This document shows, piece by piece, positions 37,793 through 47,218 of a DNA stretch of 64,000 nt. Source of the stretch: Clostridium mediterraneense (GTDB taxonomy: Bacteria > Bacillota > Clostridia > Clostridiales > Clostridiaceae); assembly GCF_900091705.1 (NCBI RefSeq), contig NZ_LT594785.1:1158858-1222857 (forward strand), given 5' to 3'. Within the stretch, counting starts at the first letter, position 1; every line of letters starts with the position of its first letter. The notes under the pieces were generated by a model. The model searched no databases, was not told where the DNA came from, and worked only from the letters and a program-made list of their open reading frames with translations. Position numbers and translations under genes: made by a program.

Positions 37793-40153
37793 ATGAATAA
37801 TAAAGTTATTGTATCTTTAGAATTCGATAAAATTAAAAAGTTAATAGAAAAGTATGCTATAACAGCTTCAGCTAAAGAAAAAATAAGAGAGTTAGAACCA
37901 TATGGTTCACATTTTGATGTTATAGAGCATTTAGAAGAAACAAAAGAAGCTCTAGATCTTTTAATTAAAAAAGGAAATCCACCATTTGAAGGACTTTATG
38001 ATGTAAAAGAAGAACTTGTTAGAGTTCAAAAAGGTGGAGGGCTTGGAGCAGGAGCATTATTAAAAATAGCTAATATGCTTAGAGCTGCAAGAAGATTTTC
38101 AGAATTTATAAGTACAAAGGATGAAGAAGAAGGATATAGAATTTTAGAAGATATAGCAATGGGAATTACTCCTTACAAAAATGTGGAGGATGCTATATTT
38201 AGAGCTATAATCGGAGAAGAAGAAATATCCGATAGAGCTAGTGAAAAACTTTATTCAATAAGAAAGAGTTTAAAAGAAAAGAATTCATCTATAAGAGATA
38301 AGGTTAATTCAATAGTAAGAAGTAATGCTCAATATTTACAAGATTCATTATTTACAATGAGGGGAGATAGATATGTTATTCCTGTTAAGGCAGAGTATAA
38401 ATCACTTGTTCCAGGTCTTGTACATGATCAAAGTTCAACAGGAGCAACTTTATTTATAGAGCCTATGAATCTTGTTAATTTAAATAATGAGATTAAAGAA
38501 CTTATGCTTCAAGAGAGAGCTGAAATTCAAAGAATTCTTGAAGAACTTACTTCTCTTGTATATGGATTTATATCTACAATTAAGACTAATTTTGATATAA
38601 TTGTAGATCTTGATTTTATATTTGCAAAAGCTAAGTATGGAAGTTCTATGGATGGTATTCTTCCAAGTGTTAATACTGAAGGAAGAATAGATTTAATAGA
38701 AGCAAGACATCCACTTATAGATAGAAAAAAAGTTGTTGCATCTAATATTTATCTAGGTGGAGAATTTACTAGCCTTGTTATAACAGGACCTAATACAGGA
38801 GGTAAGACAGTTACAATTAAAGCAACTGGACTTATAGAACTTATGGGGCTTTCAGGATTATTAATTCCAGCTAAAGAAAATTCAAGTATTGCTTTCTTTA
38901 AAGAAATATTTGCTGATATAGGTGAAGAACAAAGCATAGAACAAAGTTTATCAACTTTCTCAGCTCATATGACTAATATAGTTAAGATTATGGAACAAGC
39001 TGATAAAGATAGTTTTGTATTATTTGATGAGCTTGGAGCAGGAACAGATCCAACAGAAGGAGCAGCTCTTGCAATAGCAATTCTTGAAAATTTAAGAAAT
39101 AGAGGGGCAAGAATACTTGCTACAACTCATTATAGTGAACTAAAGGCTTATGCTCTTAGAACTATAGGGGTAGAAAATGCTTCAGTTGAATTTAATGTAG
39201 AAACTTTAAGACCAACTTATAGACTTTTAATTGGAGTTCCTGGTAAATCAAATGCTTTTGAAATTTCTAGAAGACTTGGATTATCAGATGATTTAATTTC
39301 TGAATCTAAGAAACTTATTGATAGTGATTCATTAGAATTTGAAGATTTAATACAAAGTCTTCAAGATAAAAGTATAAAGGCAGAAGAATATGCTAGAGAT
39401 GCAGAAAAGTATAAAATTCAAGCTAAGATGATGAAAGAAAAATATGAAGAAAAGCTTGCTAGAATAGAAGAGGTTAGAGAAAATGCTTATGCAGAAGCGA
39501 GAAGAGAATCAAAGGCTATTTTAGATGATGCTAAAGAAGAGGCTGATAATATTCTTAAGAATATGAGAGAGCTTGAAAGACTTGGTGTTTCAAGTGAAGC
39601 TAGAAGAGCTTTAGAAAAAGAAAGAGGAAAACTTAGAGATAAGATTTCTACTGCAGAGCAAAGTCTTCAAAAAAATCTTGAAGATAATAAGGGGGAAGAA
39701 CTTACAGAAGTTTATCCAGGAATGGAAGCAATGCTCCCAAAAATTAATCAAAAGGTTATAATTTTATCTGAGCCAGATAATAAAGGTGAAGTTCAAGTTG
39801 AAGCAGGTATTATGAAGATAAATGTAAAGCTTAAGGAACTTAGAAAAGTAAAAGAAACTAAGCAAGAAAAGAAAATTAGAAAAAGAGAAGCTAAATTAAA
39901 TCTAAAACAAGTTAGTTCATCAGTAGATTTAAGAGGAATGGATTCAATAGAAGCTACTATGGTAGCAGATAAATATCTTGATGATGCAGCTATTGCAGGA
40001 CTTGGAGAAGTGACTTTAGTTCATGGTAAAGGTACAGGAGTTCTTAGAAGTGCTATAGCTGATATGTTAAGAAAACATCCACATGTTAAAAAGCATAGAC
40101 TTGGAGTTTATGGTGAAGGTGGAAATGGAGTAACAATAGTAGAATTAAAATAA
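37793..40153 (+). CDS. mutS2: Endonuclease/ribosome-rescue ATPase MutS2
   Basis: A 786-residue MutS homologue without the mismatch-recognition domain. Core and clamp helices are followed by the ATPase: Walker A GPNTGGKTVT and Walker B LFDELGAGTDPTEGAAL, with ATTHYSELKAYA as the switch. After a long coiled coil (about 510-625) comes a KOW-like domain, then a C-terminal Smr domain (about 710-786; SVDLRGMDSIEA, LVHGKGTGVLR). In Bacillus, MutS2 splits collided ribosomes; older work ties it to recombination control. It ends in a terminator of the recurring family. Confidence 0.96.
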   Translation: MNNKVIVSLEFDKIKKLIEKYAITASAKEKIRELEPYGSHFDVIEHLEETKEALDLLIKKGNPPFEGLYDVKEELVRVQKGGGLGAGALLKIANMLRAARRFSEFISTKDEEEGYRILEDIAMGITPYKNVEDAIFRAIIGEEEISDRASEKLYSIRKSLKEKNSSIRDKVNSIVRSNAQYLQDSLFTMRGDRYVIPVKAEYKSLVPGLVHDQSSTGATLFIEPMNLVNLNNEIKELMLQERAEIQRILEELTSLVYGFISTIKTNFDIIVDLDFIFAKAKYGSSMDGILPSVNTEGRIDLIEARHPLIDRKKVVASNIYLGGEFTSLVITGPNTGGKTVTIKATGLIELMGLSGLLIPAKENSSIAFFKEIFADIGEEQSIEQSLSTFSAHMTNIVKIMEQADKDSFVLFDELGAGTDPTEGAALAIAILENLRNRGARILATTHYSELKAYALRTIGVENASVEFNVETLRPTYRLLIGVPGKSNAFEISRRLGLSDDLISESKKLIDSDSLEFEDLIQSLQDKSIKAEEYARDAEKYKIQAKMMKEKYEEKLARIEEVRENAYAEARRESKAILDDAKEEADNILKNMRELERLGVSSEARRALEKERGKLRDKISTAEQSLQKNLEDNKGEELTEVYPGMEAMLPKINQKVIILSEPDNKGEVQVEAGIMKINVKLKELRKVKETKQEKKIRKREAKLNLKQVSSSVDLRGMDSIEATMVADKYLDDAAIAGLGEVTLVHGKGTGVLRSAIADMLRKHPHVKKHRLGVYGEGGNGVTIVELK

Positions 40154-40161
40154 TTTAGTTT

Positions 40162-40197
40162 AAAAAGAGTTTATCTTGTAAAAAGATAGCTCTTTTT
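40162..40197 (+). terminator. Rho-independent terminator of mutS2
   Basis: Arms 40162-40177 and 40183-40197 pair through AAAAAGAG and TATCTT with one bulged T, then a T-rich tail. Same sequence family as the terminators at 24469 and 60150. Confidence 0.82.
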
Positions 40198-40392
40198 ATT
40201 TATATTTTATAAGAAAAATAAGAAATTTATATAAGAATAGAAAAGTTATTGATTTTTAATTGTATATATTTTGTAAAATAAGTATGTTAAAATGTATTTT
40301 AAAAGGGAATTTTACAAGTAAACTAATGATTAAGGAGGTGAATAAAAACAAATAACCTTATTTATAAATAGAGTTATTATGTTTTTAATGAT

Positions 40393-40524
40393 ATGTATTC
40401 AAATGAGTTTAAAGAAAGAGTAGCGAAGAAAAAGAAAATGCATAAAACTATAATGGTGGTAATAGGAATTTTAGCTTTAGGTGGAATGTTATCTACAGTA
40501 ATAGCACCATTATTATATTATTAA
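40393..40524 (+). CDS. Small membrane protein, 43 residues (possibly DUF4044-like)
   Basis: A short frame with a basic N-terminal part (KERVAKKKKMHK) and one hydrophobic helix (about residues 19-41) ending PLLYY. That is the design of a positive-inside single-pass membrane protein. It resembles short DUF4044 proteins of Firmicutes (from memory). The initiation region is odd: the nearest strong site, AGGAGGTG (40333-40340), is over 50 bases upstream. Between them AATAAC/GTTATT (40351-40356, 40373-40378) could form a hairpin. The 40198-40392 gap otherwise holds only AT-rich sequence. Confidence 0.5.
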   Translation: MYSNEFKERVAKKKKMHKTIMVVIGILALGGMLSTVIAPLLYY

Positions 40525-40611
40525 GAAATAAGAGAGAGTTCACTAGGGTTATAACTCATAAAAATGTAGCCCTATACTAGATAATAAAATAATTTTTTAA
40601 GGAGGGATAAG

Positions 40612-41052
40612 ATGATAATTGTTAGTGCCTGTTTATGTGGTGAGAATTGTAAATATAATGGTGGAAATAATAAAAATGATAAGGTATTAGACTTTATAAG
40701 TGATAAAGAAACTTATTTTATATGCCCAGAAGAACTAGGAGGACTTAGTACACCTAGGGAGCCTTCCGAAATGCAGGGAAATGCTAAAGAAGTTCTTTAT
40801 GGAAATGCTAGGATTATTTCTATTAGTGGAAAGGATGTAACTAAGGAATTTGTAGATGGTGCTTATAAAAGTTTAGAGCTTGCTAAGAAAGTAGGGGCAA
40901 AAAAAGCAATTTTAAAAGCAAAAAGCCCTTCTTGTGGAAAAGGTAATGTATATGATGGGAGCTTTAGTGGTAAATTAGTTTCAGGAAATGGTATTACAGC
41001 ACAGTTATTTGAGGATAATGGAATAATGGTAATAAGTGAAGAAAATTTATAA
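40612..41052 (+). CDS. DUF523 family protein
   Basis: A 146-residue cytoplasmic protein of the widespread DUF523 family. It begins IIVSACLCGENCKYNGG (C7, C9, C13), then ICPEELGGLSTPREPSE, and later KAKSPSCGKGNVYDGSFSG. The conserved cysteines suggest metal or cluster binding. In other bacteria the domain is found alone or fused to DUF1722; a role in tRNA or nucleotide thiolation chemistry has been suggested but is not established here. GGAGGGA precedes the ATG. The HAD phosphatase gene is 75 bases downstream. Confidence 0.9.
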   Translation: MIIVSACLCGENCKYNGGNNKNDKVLDFISDKETYFICPEELGGLSTPREPSEMQGNAKEVLYGNARIISISGKDVTKEFVDGAYKSLELAKKVGAKKAILKAKSPSCGKGNVYDGSFSGKLVSGNGITAQLFEDNGIMVISEENL

Positions 41053-41127
41053 GTTGTAAATTTTTTAAGAATAGTGGTATAATATATAAAAATTATCGAA
41101 AAACATAGAGACAAAGGAGGAATGAAC

Positions 41128-41859
41128 ATGGAAAAGAAGATAGCAGCATTTTTTGATATAGATGGAACAATCTATAGAGAAGGACTTATAACAGAGGTAT
41201 TTAAGAAAATAGTTAAATATGAATTAGTTGATGAAGAAAAGTGGAATCACGAAGTTAAGCCTGCTTTTATAAGATGGGATCAAAGACAAGGAGATTATGA
41301 TGAATATCTTTCAAAGATGGTTGATATTTATATTGATACTATAAAAGGGCTTAAAAAGCATCATGTAGATTATATTGCTCGTAATGTTATAAATCAAAAA
41401 GGAGATAGAGTTTATACATTTACAAGAGAAAGAATTAAATGGCATAAAGAACAAGGTCATATAGTTATAGCTATATCAGGTTCTCCTATAGAACTTGTTA
41501 AAGAGATGGCAAATAAATATCAAATGGATGATTATAGAGGGACTCTTTATAAATTAAATGAAGATGATACATATAGCGGAGAAATAGTACCTATGTGGGA
41601 TTCTAGAAGTAAAGAAAAGGCAATGAAAGAACTTGAAGAGAAATATAATATAGATCTTGAAAAAAGTTTTGCTTATGGGGATACATCAGGAGATTTTACA
41701 ATGTTTAAGAATGTAGGAAATCCATATGCTATAAATCCAACTAGAGAACTTTTAGGAAAAGTTATGGATTGTGAAGAAATGAAAGAAAAAATAAAATTAA
41801 TAGTTGAAAGAAAAGATGTTACTTATAAATTAAATCCAGATGCTATAGAATTAATATAA
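41128..41859 (+). CDS. HAD superfamily (subfamily IB, SerB-like) phosphatase
   Basis: A 243-residue cytoplasmic phosphatase. The motif I nucleophile is D10 in FFDIDGT, with D12 as acid/base. Motif II is in HIVIAISGSPIELV, the motif III lysine in SRSKEKAMKEL, and motif IV in FAYGDTSGDFTMF. The helical cap after motif I and the layout match HAD-IB phosphatases, which act on phosphoserine or other small phosphate esters. The ATG at 41128 has GGAGG 7 bases upstream; the ATG at 41122 is too close to it. It is followed by a perfect 16-bp terminator. Confidence 0.88.
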   Translation: MEKKIAAFFDIDGTIYREGLITEVFKKIVKYELVDEEKWNHEVKPAFIRWDQRQGDYDEYLSKMVDIYIDTIKGLKKHHVDYIARNVINQKGDRVYTFTRERIKWHKEQGHIVIAISGSPIELVKEMANKYQMDDYRGTLYKLNEDDTYSGEIVPMWDSRSKEKAMKELEEKYNIDLEKSFAYGDTSGDFTMFKNVGNPYAINPTRELLGKVMDCEEMKEKIKLIVERKDVTYKLNPDAIELI

Positions 41860-41950
41860 ATAAGACTTAAAATTAAGTTTATTAGGTTTATAAAATTATA
41901 AAAAATATTTTTAAGTTATGTTTAGTAAGTAAATATAAAATTTATTAGTT

Positions 41951-41988
41951 AAAGAAAGTTCTTTGAATAATATCAAAGAACTTTCTTT
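41951..41988 (+). terminator. Rho-independent terminator after the HAD phosphatase gene
   Basis: A perfect 16-bp stem (41951-41966 with 41973-41988) with a 6-base loop and short T tail, 91 bases after the stop codon. The rest of the gap to rplY is AT-rich without other features. Confidence 0.82.
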
Positions 41989-42046
41989 TATAGAATGAAT
42001 AAAAAGGTCCCTTCTTGTTAATAATAAATTACAGGAGGGATTGATT

Positions 42047-42655
42047 ATGGAAAAATTGAATATTTTAATAAGAGAAAAAAAGACTCATCATGAGGCAAGA
42101 AAAACTAGAAGAGAAGGTAAAGTTCCAGGTATCTTATATGGAAAGGCTATAAAAAATATGCTTTTTGAAATAGGGGCTATAGAGTTAGATAGATATATAG
42201 TTGAAGAAGGATGTAACTCTCTTATAGATGTAGATATTAACGGAGAAAATCATAAAGCTATGATAAAGGAAGTACAAAGAGATCCTATAAATAGAAAGAT
42301 AATACATCTTGATTTACAACAAGTTGAAGAAGGTAAAATTGTTACAGCTAATGTTCCAGTTAATTTTGTTGGAGAAGATAATCTTGTTAGAAATGGAATT
42401 GTTCTTCAAAAGCAAAAAGATTCTATAAAAGTTAAGTGTGAAGCTGAGAATATTCCAAAAGCAGTAACAATAGATGTTGCAAAAGCTAAAGTAGGAGATA
42501 ATTTTAAGATATCAGATGTAGAATTTGGTCAAGAAATTTCAATAATGGATAGTTTAGATTCTGTTATGGCTAGTGTGACATTTGAGCAAAAAGTAAAAAC
42601 TTTAGAAACTATTGAAGAAGGTCAACAAAGAACTTTAGAAATGCAAAAAGATTAA
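42047..42655 (+). CDS. rplY: 50S ribosomal protein L25, general stress (Ctc) form
   Basis: A 202-residue bL25 of the long Ctc/TL5 type that binds 5S rRNA. The N-terminal L25 domain (about 1-90) has LNILIREKKTHHEARKTRREGKVPGILYGKA and KEVQRDPINRKIIHLDLQQV. The C-terminal beta domain (about 95-185) has VTANVPVNFVGEDNLVRNGIVLQ. The ATG at 42047 follows GGAGGG at 7 bases; an in-frame TTG at 42041 was rejected. In Bacillus ctc is stress-induced, but no sigma-B box is visible here and clostridia lack sigma-B. Monocistronic. Confidence 0.95.
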   Translation: MEKLNILIREKKTHHEARKTRREGKVPGILYGKAIKNMLFEIGAIELDRYIVEEGCNSLIDVDINGENHKAMIKEVQRDPINRKIIHLDLQQVEEGKIVTANVPVNFVGEDNLVRNGIVLQKQKDSIKVKCEAENIPKAVTIDVAKAKVGDNFKISDVEFGQEISIMDSLDSVMASVTFEQKVKTLETIEEGQQRTLEMQKD

Positions 42656-42665
42656 TAAAGAGTTT

Positions 42666-42689
42666 AAGCATCTCATATTTGAGATGCTT
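42666..42689 (+). terminator. Rho-independent terminator of rplY
   Basis: AAGCATCTCA and TGAGATGCTT (42666-42675, 42680-42689) are perfect, with a 4-base loop, followed by AATTTTTT. Confidence 0.88.
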
Positions 42690-42840
42690 AATTTTTTGTT
42701 AAGATATGGTAAATATTTAATCTTAATCTTTTTATAATTCATAAATATGGTAAACTTAAAAAGATAAAATTTTAAAATGGTATTATATTTAAATCTTATA
42801 TAATATAATTATGTATAGTAAAGAATGGGAGGATTAGGAA

Positions 42841-44571
42841 ATGTATAGAGAGAAATATAACCAGTGGCTAAATTCTGATATAGTATCAGAAGATTTAAAA
42901 ACAGAGCTTTTAGATATAAAAGACAATGAAAAAGAGATAGAGGAAAGATTTTATAAAGAATTAGATTTTGGTACAGGTGGCCTAAGAGGAATTATAGGAG
43001 CAGGTACAAATAGACTAAATGTTATTACAGTTGGAAAAGCTACACAAGGTTTTTCAAATTTCTTAAATGATGAATATGGAGAAAATAAATCAGTAGCAAT
43101 AGCTTATGATTCAAGAAATATGTCTGATGTATTTGCAAAAGCAGCTGCACTTAATTTAGCTGCTAATGGGATAAAAACATTTTTATTTAAGAGTTTAAGA
43201 CCTACACCAGTATTATCATTTGCTGTTAGATATTTAGGATGTAAAGGTGGAATAGTACTTACAGCATCACACAATCCTAAGATATATAATGGATATAAAG
43301 CTTATGATGAAAATGGATGTCAGTTAACAGATGAACCTGCAAAAAGAGTTATCGATTATGTTAATGAAATTGAAGATTATTCAAAGATTAAAACTATGAA
43401 TGAAAGTAAGGCTATAGAAGAAGGCCTATTAGTTTATATAGCTGAAAATGTAGATGAAGCATTTATAGAAAATTTAAAAGAGGTAACAATAAGAGAAGAA
43501 TTAGTTAAGAATAAAGCTAAAGATTTAAAGATAGTTTATACACCTATACATGGATCAGGTAATATACCAGTAAGAACAGTATTAAAAGAACTTGGTTATG
43601 AAAATGTATATGTTGTTAAGGAGCAAGAATTACCAGATGGTAATTTCCCAACAGCACCATATCCTAATCCAGAGAATCCAAAAGTATTTAAGCTTGCTTT
43701 AGAATTATCAGAAAAAGTAGGAGCAGATGTTATTTTTGGAACAGATCCAGATTGTGATAGAATTGGTGTAGTTGTTAAAGATAATAATGGAGAATATAAA
43801 GTATTAACAGGAAATCAGACAGGAATACTATTAACTCATTATGTTCTTTCATCATTAAAAGAATTAAATAAGTTACCAGAGAATGGTGCAGTAATTAAAA
43901 CTATAGTTACAACAGAAGCTGTTAGAAAGATTACAGATGATTATGGAGTTAAGTTATTTGATTTATTAACAGGATTTAAATATATAGGAGAAATGATGAC
44001 TGAGTTTGAAAAGAGCTTAGAATATAAATATCTTCTTGGATTTGAAGAAAGTTATGGTTATTTAATAGGAACTCATGCAAGAGATAAGGATGCTGTTGTT
44101 GCAGCTCAAATGATTGCAGAGATGACTCTTTATTATAAAGAACAAGGAAAAACTTTATATGATGCTTTAATTGACTTATATGAAAAGTATGGATATTTTA
44201 AAGAAAGTTTAGTTTCAGTAACTCTTGAAGGAAAAGAGGGACAAGAAAAAATAGCAAGTTGTATAGAAGCTCTTAGAAATACTAAGCTTGAAGAAGTAAA
44301 TGGAATAAAAGTTAATCTAGCTTTAGATTATAAATTAAGCAAAGAGCTTAATAATATTACAAAGGAAGAAAAAACTATAGACCTTCCAAAATCAAATGTG
44401 TTAAAATATGTTCTAGAAGATGATTCATGGTTTGCTGTTAGACCTTCAGGAACAGAACCTAAAATGAAAGTTTACTTAGCAGTTAAGGGTAGAAGTTTAG
44501 AAGATGCAGAAAATAAGAGTGCAGACTTTGAAAAGAATGTAATGGCAATAATAAATGAAAAATTAAATTAA
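42841..44571 (+). CDS. pgcA: Phosphoglucomutase / phosphomannomutase (PgcA-type)
   Basis: Interconverts glucose 1- and 6-phosphate (or the mannose forms), feeding UDP-glucose and cell-surface glycans. The 576 residues fit the long Firmicute alpha-PGM class. The phosphoserine loop TASHNP is at 141-146 (S143). The metal loop is GTDPDCDRIGV, the sugar-specificity loop LGFEESYGYLIG, and the phosphate-binding loop RPSGTEPKMKVY. GGAGGA precedes the ATG. It is monocistronic between two terminators. Sugar specificity cannot be settled by these motifs alone. Confidence 0.95.
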   Translation: MYREKYNQWLNSDIVSEDLKTELLDIKDNEKEIEERFYKELDFGTGGLRGIIGAGTNRLNVITVGKATQGFSNFLNDEYGENKSVAIAYDSRNMSDVFAKAAALNLAANGIKTFLFKSLRPTPVLSFAVRYLGCKGGIVLTASHNPKIYNGYKAYDENGCQLTDEPAKRVIDYVNEIEDYSKIKTMNESKAIEEGLLVYIAENVDEAFIENLKEVTIREELVKNKAKDLKIVYTPIHGSGNIPVRTVLKELGYENVYVVKEQELPDGNFPTAPYPNPENPKVFKLALELSEKVGADVIFGTDPDCDRIGVVVKDNNGEYKVLTGNQTGILLTHYVLSSLKELNKLPENGAVIKTIVTTEAVRKITDDYGVKLFDLLTGFKYIGEMMTEFEKSLEYKYLLGFEESYGYLIGTHARDKDAVVAAQMIAEMTLYYKEQGKTLYDALIDLYEKYGYFKESLVSVTLEGKEGQEKIASCIEALRNTKLEEVNGIKVNLALDYKLSKELNNITKEEKTIDLPKSNVLKYVLEDDSWFAVRPSGTEPKMKVYLAVKGRSLEDAENKSADFEKNVMAIINEKLN

Positions 44572-44576
44572 TAATT

Positions 44577-44604
44577 ATAGGTTGTCCTCTAAGGGGCAAC
44601 CTAT
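44577..44604 (+). terminator. Rho-independent terminator of pgcA
   Basis: An 11-bp stem with one G-T pair (44577-44587 with 44594-44604), a short loop and GTTTTT. Confidence 0.82.
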
Positions 44605-44631
44605 GTTTTTAGAAGAGGAGTGTAATTAATA

Positions 44632-45720
44632 TTGAATTTTAATCAATTTTCAAAAGATAAATTATCAGTTCTACTTTTTGTGGAATTAAATCCAGATGGT
44701 TTTCTTAAGGCTTTAGGAGCAGATAATAAGGAATTAAATTTAAAAGAGTTATATGTACCAATAGATCCTAAATACCTAAATCAAGATGTAAAAAAGGGAT
44801 ATAAGCTAGATAAACTTCCAATAAACTATTTTGTTGAAGGGATGTTTTTTGCTTTAGGAGGAGATAAGAACTTAAGATTTAATAATGATTATAAGAAAAT
44901 ACTTCCTCTTATACATGATGCAGAATTTTGCGTAAAAAGTATAATAGCTGAAAAGACTAAAGCAGGAGAACTTGAAGAAGCTCTTATGTTATTACTAGGG
45001 CTATGTGAATATAAAGAGGATAAAGATATATTTGAAAAAACTTTACTTGTATGTGAAGCTTTAAGAGAAAATAATAAAGAATATAATGACTTACAATTAG
45101 AAATTGCAGATAAAGCAAAAGAACTTTGGAGTTTAGAAGCCTTTCCACATTTATATGCAAGTTTAGCTTATAAAGATAAGGAAGATTTAAGTAAGGCCCT
45201 AATAGATATAAATGAATATGTAGCGAAAGGTGGAGAAAAAACTAGTGAGATAGCTGCTTTAAATGAAGAAATTGAAGATGCATTAAAATATGAAGAAGGT
45301 AAAGAGGCTTTAGTTGAAGAACCAACAGTTGCATTAACAAAACTTTTACCTCTTGCAGATAAATTTGAAGAGGATGCTATTATAAGATTCTATATAGGAA
45401 CATGTTATAGAAGACTTGGTAATTTTGAAAAGGCTATATATTACTTAAATGAAAGTATGGCTCTTGATAATAATATAGTTGAAGTAGTTAATGAGCTAGG
45501 AATAAATTATGCATCACTTGGAGATTACGATAATGCAATAAAATATTTTAGAAAAGCATTTGAAGCTACTAAAGATATTGAAATATGTACTAATCTTATA
45601 ATGAGTTATGTTCACAATAATGATATAGAAAATGCTAAAAAGCATTTAGCATTAGCAGAAGCTATAAATAAAGATGATGAAATAGTTAAAGAAATAAAGA
45701 AATATTTCAAAGATCTTTAA
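44632..45720 (+). CDS. Tetratricopeptide-repeat protein
   Basis: A 362-residue soluble helical protein. The C-terminal third has clear TPRs: IRFYIGTCYRRLGNFEKAIYYLNESMALD, VVNELGINYASLGDYDNAIKYFRKAFEA and a shorter third repeat. The N-terminal ~120 residues are not a family I recognise. There is no signal peptide. The start is TTG at 44632, with AGAGGAG 11 bases upstream, slightly far but without a better alternative. The cyclodeaminase-like gene starts 17 bases downstream, so they are probably cotranscribed. Role unknown. Confidence 0.8.
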   Translation: MNFNQFSKDKLSVLLFVELNPDGFLKALGADNKELNLKELYVPIDPKYLNQDVKKGYKLDKLPINYFVEGMFFALGGDKNLRFNNDYKKILPLIHDAEFCVKSIIAEKTKAGELEEALMLLLGLCEYKEDKDIFEKTLLVCEALRENNKEYNDLQLEIADKAKELWSLEAFPHLYASLAYKDKEDLSKALIDINEYVAKGGEKTSEIAALNEEIEDALKYEEGKEALVEEPTVALTKLLPLADKFEEDAIIRFYIGTCYRRLGNFEKAIYYLNESMALDNNIVEVVNELGINYASLGDYDNAIKYFRKAFEATKDIEICTNLIMSYVHNNDIENAKKHLALAEAINKDDEIVKEIKKYFKDL

Positions 45721-45737
45721 TATTTAGGAGGGGAAGT

Positions 45738-46385
45738 ATGGAAGATTTAAAAATGGCAGACATAAATATAAAGACTTTTATTAATGACTTAGCTTCAGAT
45801 AAGCCAGCACCAGGTGGTGGAGCAGTTGCAGCTATGTCAGCAGCTCTTTCAGGAGCTTTATCATCAATGGTTTATAGTTTGACAGTTGGAAAAAAGATAT
45901 TTGATGAGCTTTCAGAAGAAGATAAAATAGTTTTAGGACAAAATATAGAAGAGGCAAAAGGATTTGCAAATGAGGCTTTAAAATTTGCAGATAAAGATAA
46001 GAAAGCATTTAATGCTCTTATGGATGCATATAAGCTTCCAAAAGAGACAGAAGAGCAAAAAAGAAAAAGAGCTAATGTAATAGAAAAAAGAACTTTAAAA
46101 TGTTTAGTAGTACCTCTTAGTCTGGCAGAAGAAAGTTTACATTTCTATGAGAATATAAAATTTGCAGCAGAAAAGGGGAATAAGAATCTAGTTTCTGATG
46201 CTGCTATTTCAGCAGTAATGCTACATTCAGCAATTGAATCAGCTTTAATAAATGTTAAAGCAAACCTTAAGTTTATTAAAGATGAAGAAGTTAAGGCTGG
46301 AGCTATGAAAAAAATGAGAATTATAGAGGAGAATAATAATATTTTAAAGATAGAAACATTTAAAGTTATTGATAACTATCTATAA
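45738..46385 (+). CDS. Cyclodeaminase/cyclohydrolase family protein (FchA-like)
   Basis: A 215-residue helical protein matching the C-terminal domain of formiminotransferase-cyclodeaminase, which converts formimino- or methenyl-tetrahydrofolate intermediates. Key features are the N-terminal FINDLASDKPAPGGGAVAAMSAALSGALSSMV (the PxPGGGSVAA-type folate loop), DKKAFNALMDAYKLP, and SDAAISAVMLHSAIESALINVKANL. No histidine-degradation or one-carbon partner genes are adjacent, so the physiological substrate is unclear. AGGAGGGG precedes the ATG. Confidence 0.88.
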   Translation: MEDLKMADINIKTFINDLASDKPAPGGGAVAAMSAALSGALSSMVYSLTVGKKIFDELSEEDKIVLGQNIEEAKGFANEALKFADKDKKAFNALMDAYKLPKETEEQKRKRANVIEKRTLKCLVVPLSLAEESLHFYENIKFAAEKGNKNLVSDAAISAVMLHSAIESALINVKANLKFIKDEEVKAGAMKKMRIIEENNNILKIETFKVIDNYL

Positions 46386-46424
46386 AAAACAAGAGAGCCT
46401 TAGTTTAAGGCTTCTCCTGTTTTT
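46385..46424. terminator. Bidirectional terminator between the cyclodeaminase-like gene and pdaA
   Basis: An imperfect stem, AAAAACAAGAGAGCCTTA with TAAGGCTTCTCCTGTTTTT, flanked by A- and T-runs, spans the convergent gene ends. One mismatch and one bulge. Confidence 0.65.
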
Positions 46425-47200
46425 CTATTTTCCATTAAATGATCTAATGATTTAAATTCATAACCATCATTTTTTAATTTTTTTAATACCTCATCTAATA
46501 TCTCAGTATTAGTTTTTGAGCAGGCATGTAAAAGTAAAATTTGACCATTATGTATATTTGAAGTTATTTTATTTATTGCATATTCTCTACTTGGTTGCTT
46601 ATCTACTAACCAGTCTTTATAAGCAAAGCTCCAAAATACAGATATATATCCTAAGTTTTTAGTTTCAACTAAAGCTTTGTGGCTATATCTTCCCATAGGA
46701 GGTCTAAAATATTTAGGCATATCTTTACCTGTTACTTCTTTATAGGCTATTTCAACATTTGTAAATTCATCTTTAAATTCAGGTTTATTTGCAAGTGTTG
46801 GCATAGATTTATGACGAGAAGTATGATTACAAACAAGATGTCCACCATCTACCATACTCTTTATTATATCTGGATTACCAGTTATATAAGGTTTAGTAAC
46901 AAAAAAGGCTGCTGGAACATTATTATTATTCAATACTTCTAAGATTTTAGGCGTAAATCCATTTTCATAACCTTCATCAAATGTTAGATATAAAACTTTT
47001 TGAGTTTCATCACCTTTATAGATAGCTAAATCATCAGTTACATAAGGAGTTTCCTTAGGTGCCATAAGTTTATTTAAATTTTTGTCAAATGAATAATACC
47101 AACTAAATTCATTATTAGTTATTTTATTTTCATTAGCCAAAACCTTTATTGGAGAAAAAAGCAATGATAAGCCCATTATTAGTGAAAGAAATTTTTTCAT
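46400..47200 (-). CDS. pdaA: Delta-lactam-biosynthetic de-N-acetylase PdaA
   Basis: Removes the N-acetyl group from muramic acid so that muramic delta-lactam, the mark of spore cortex, can form. The 266-residue protein has an N-terminal signal peptide (about 1-22, ending VLANE). It carries the PdaA form of CE4 motif 1, LTFDEGYENG (Glu in place of the second Asp). Motif 2 is HTSRHKSMP, motif 3 RPPMGRYS, and the late His lies in ILLLHACS. The ATG at 47200 follows GAGGTG; frames starting at 47209 overlap that site. A sigma-G-like promoter upstream fits forespore expression. Confidence 0.95.
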   Translation of the reverse strand: MKKFLSLIMGLSLLFSPIKVLANENKITNNEFSWYYSFDKNLNKLMAPKETPYVTDDLAIYKGDETQKVLYLTFDEGYENGFTPKILEVLNNNNVPAAFFVTKPYITGNPDIIKSMVDGGHLVCNHTSRHKSMPTLANKPEFKDEFTNVEIAYKEVTGKDMPKYFRPPMGRYSHKALVETKNLGYISVFWSFAYKDWLVDKQPSREYAINKITSNIHNGQILLLHACSKTNTEILDEVLKKLKNDGYEFKSLDHLMENRKTGEALN

Positions 47201-47218
47201 GAACATCACCTCAATAAT

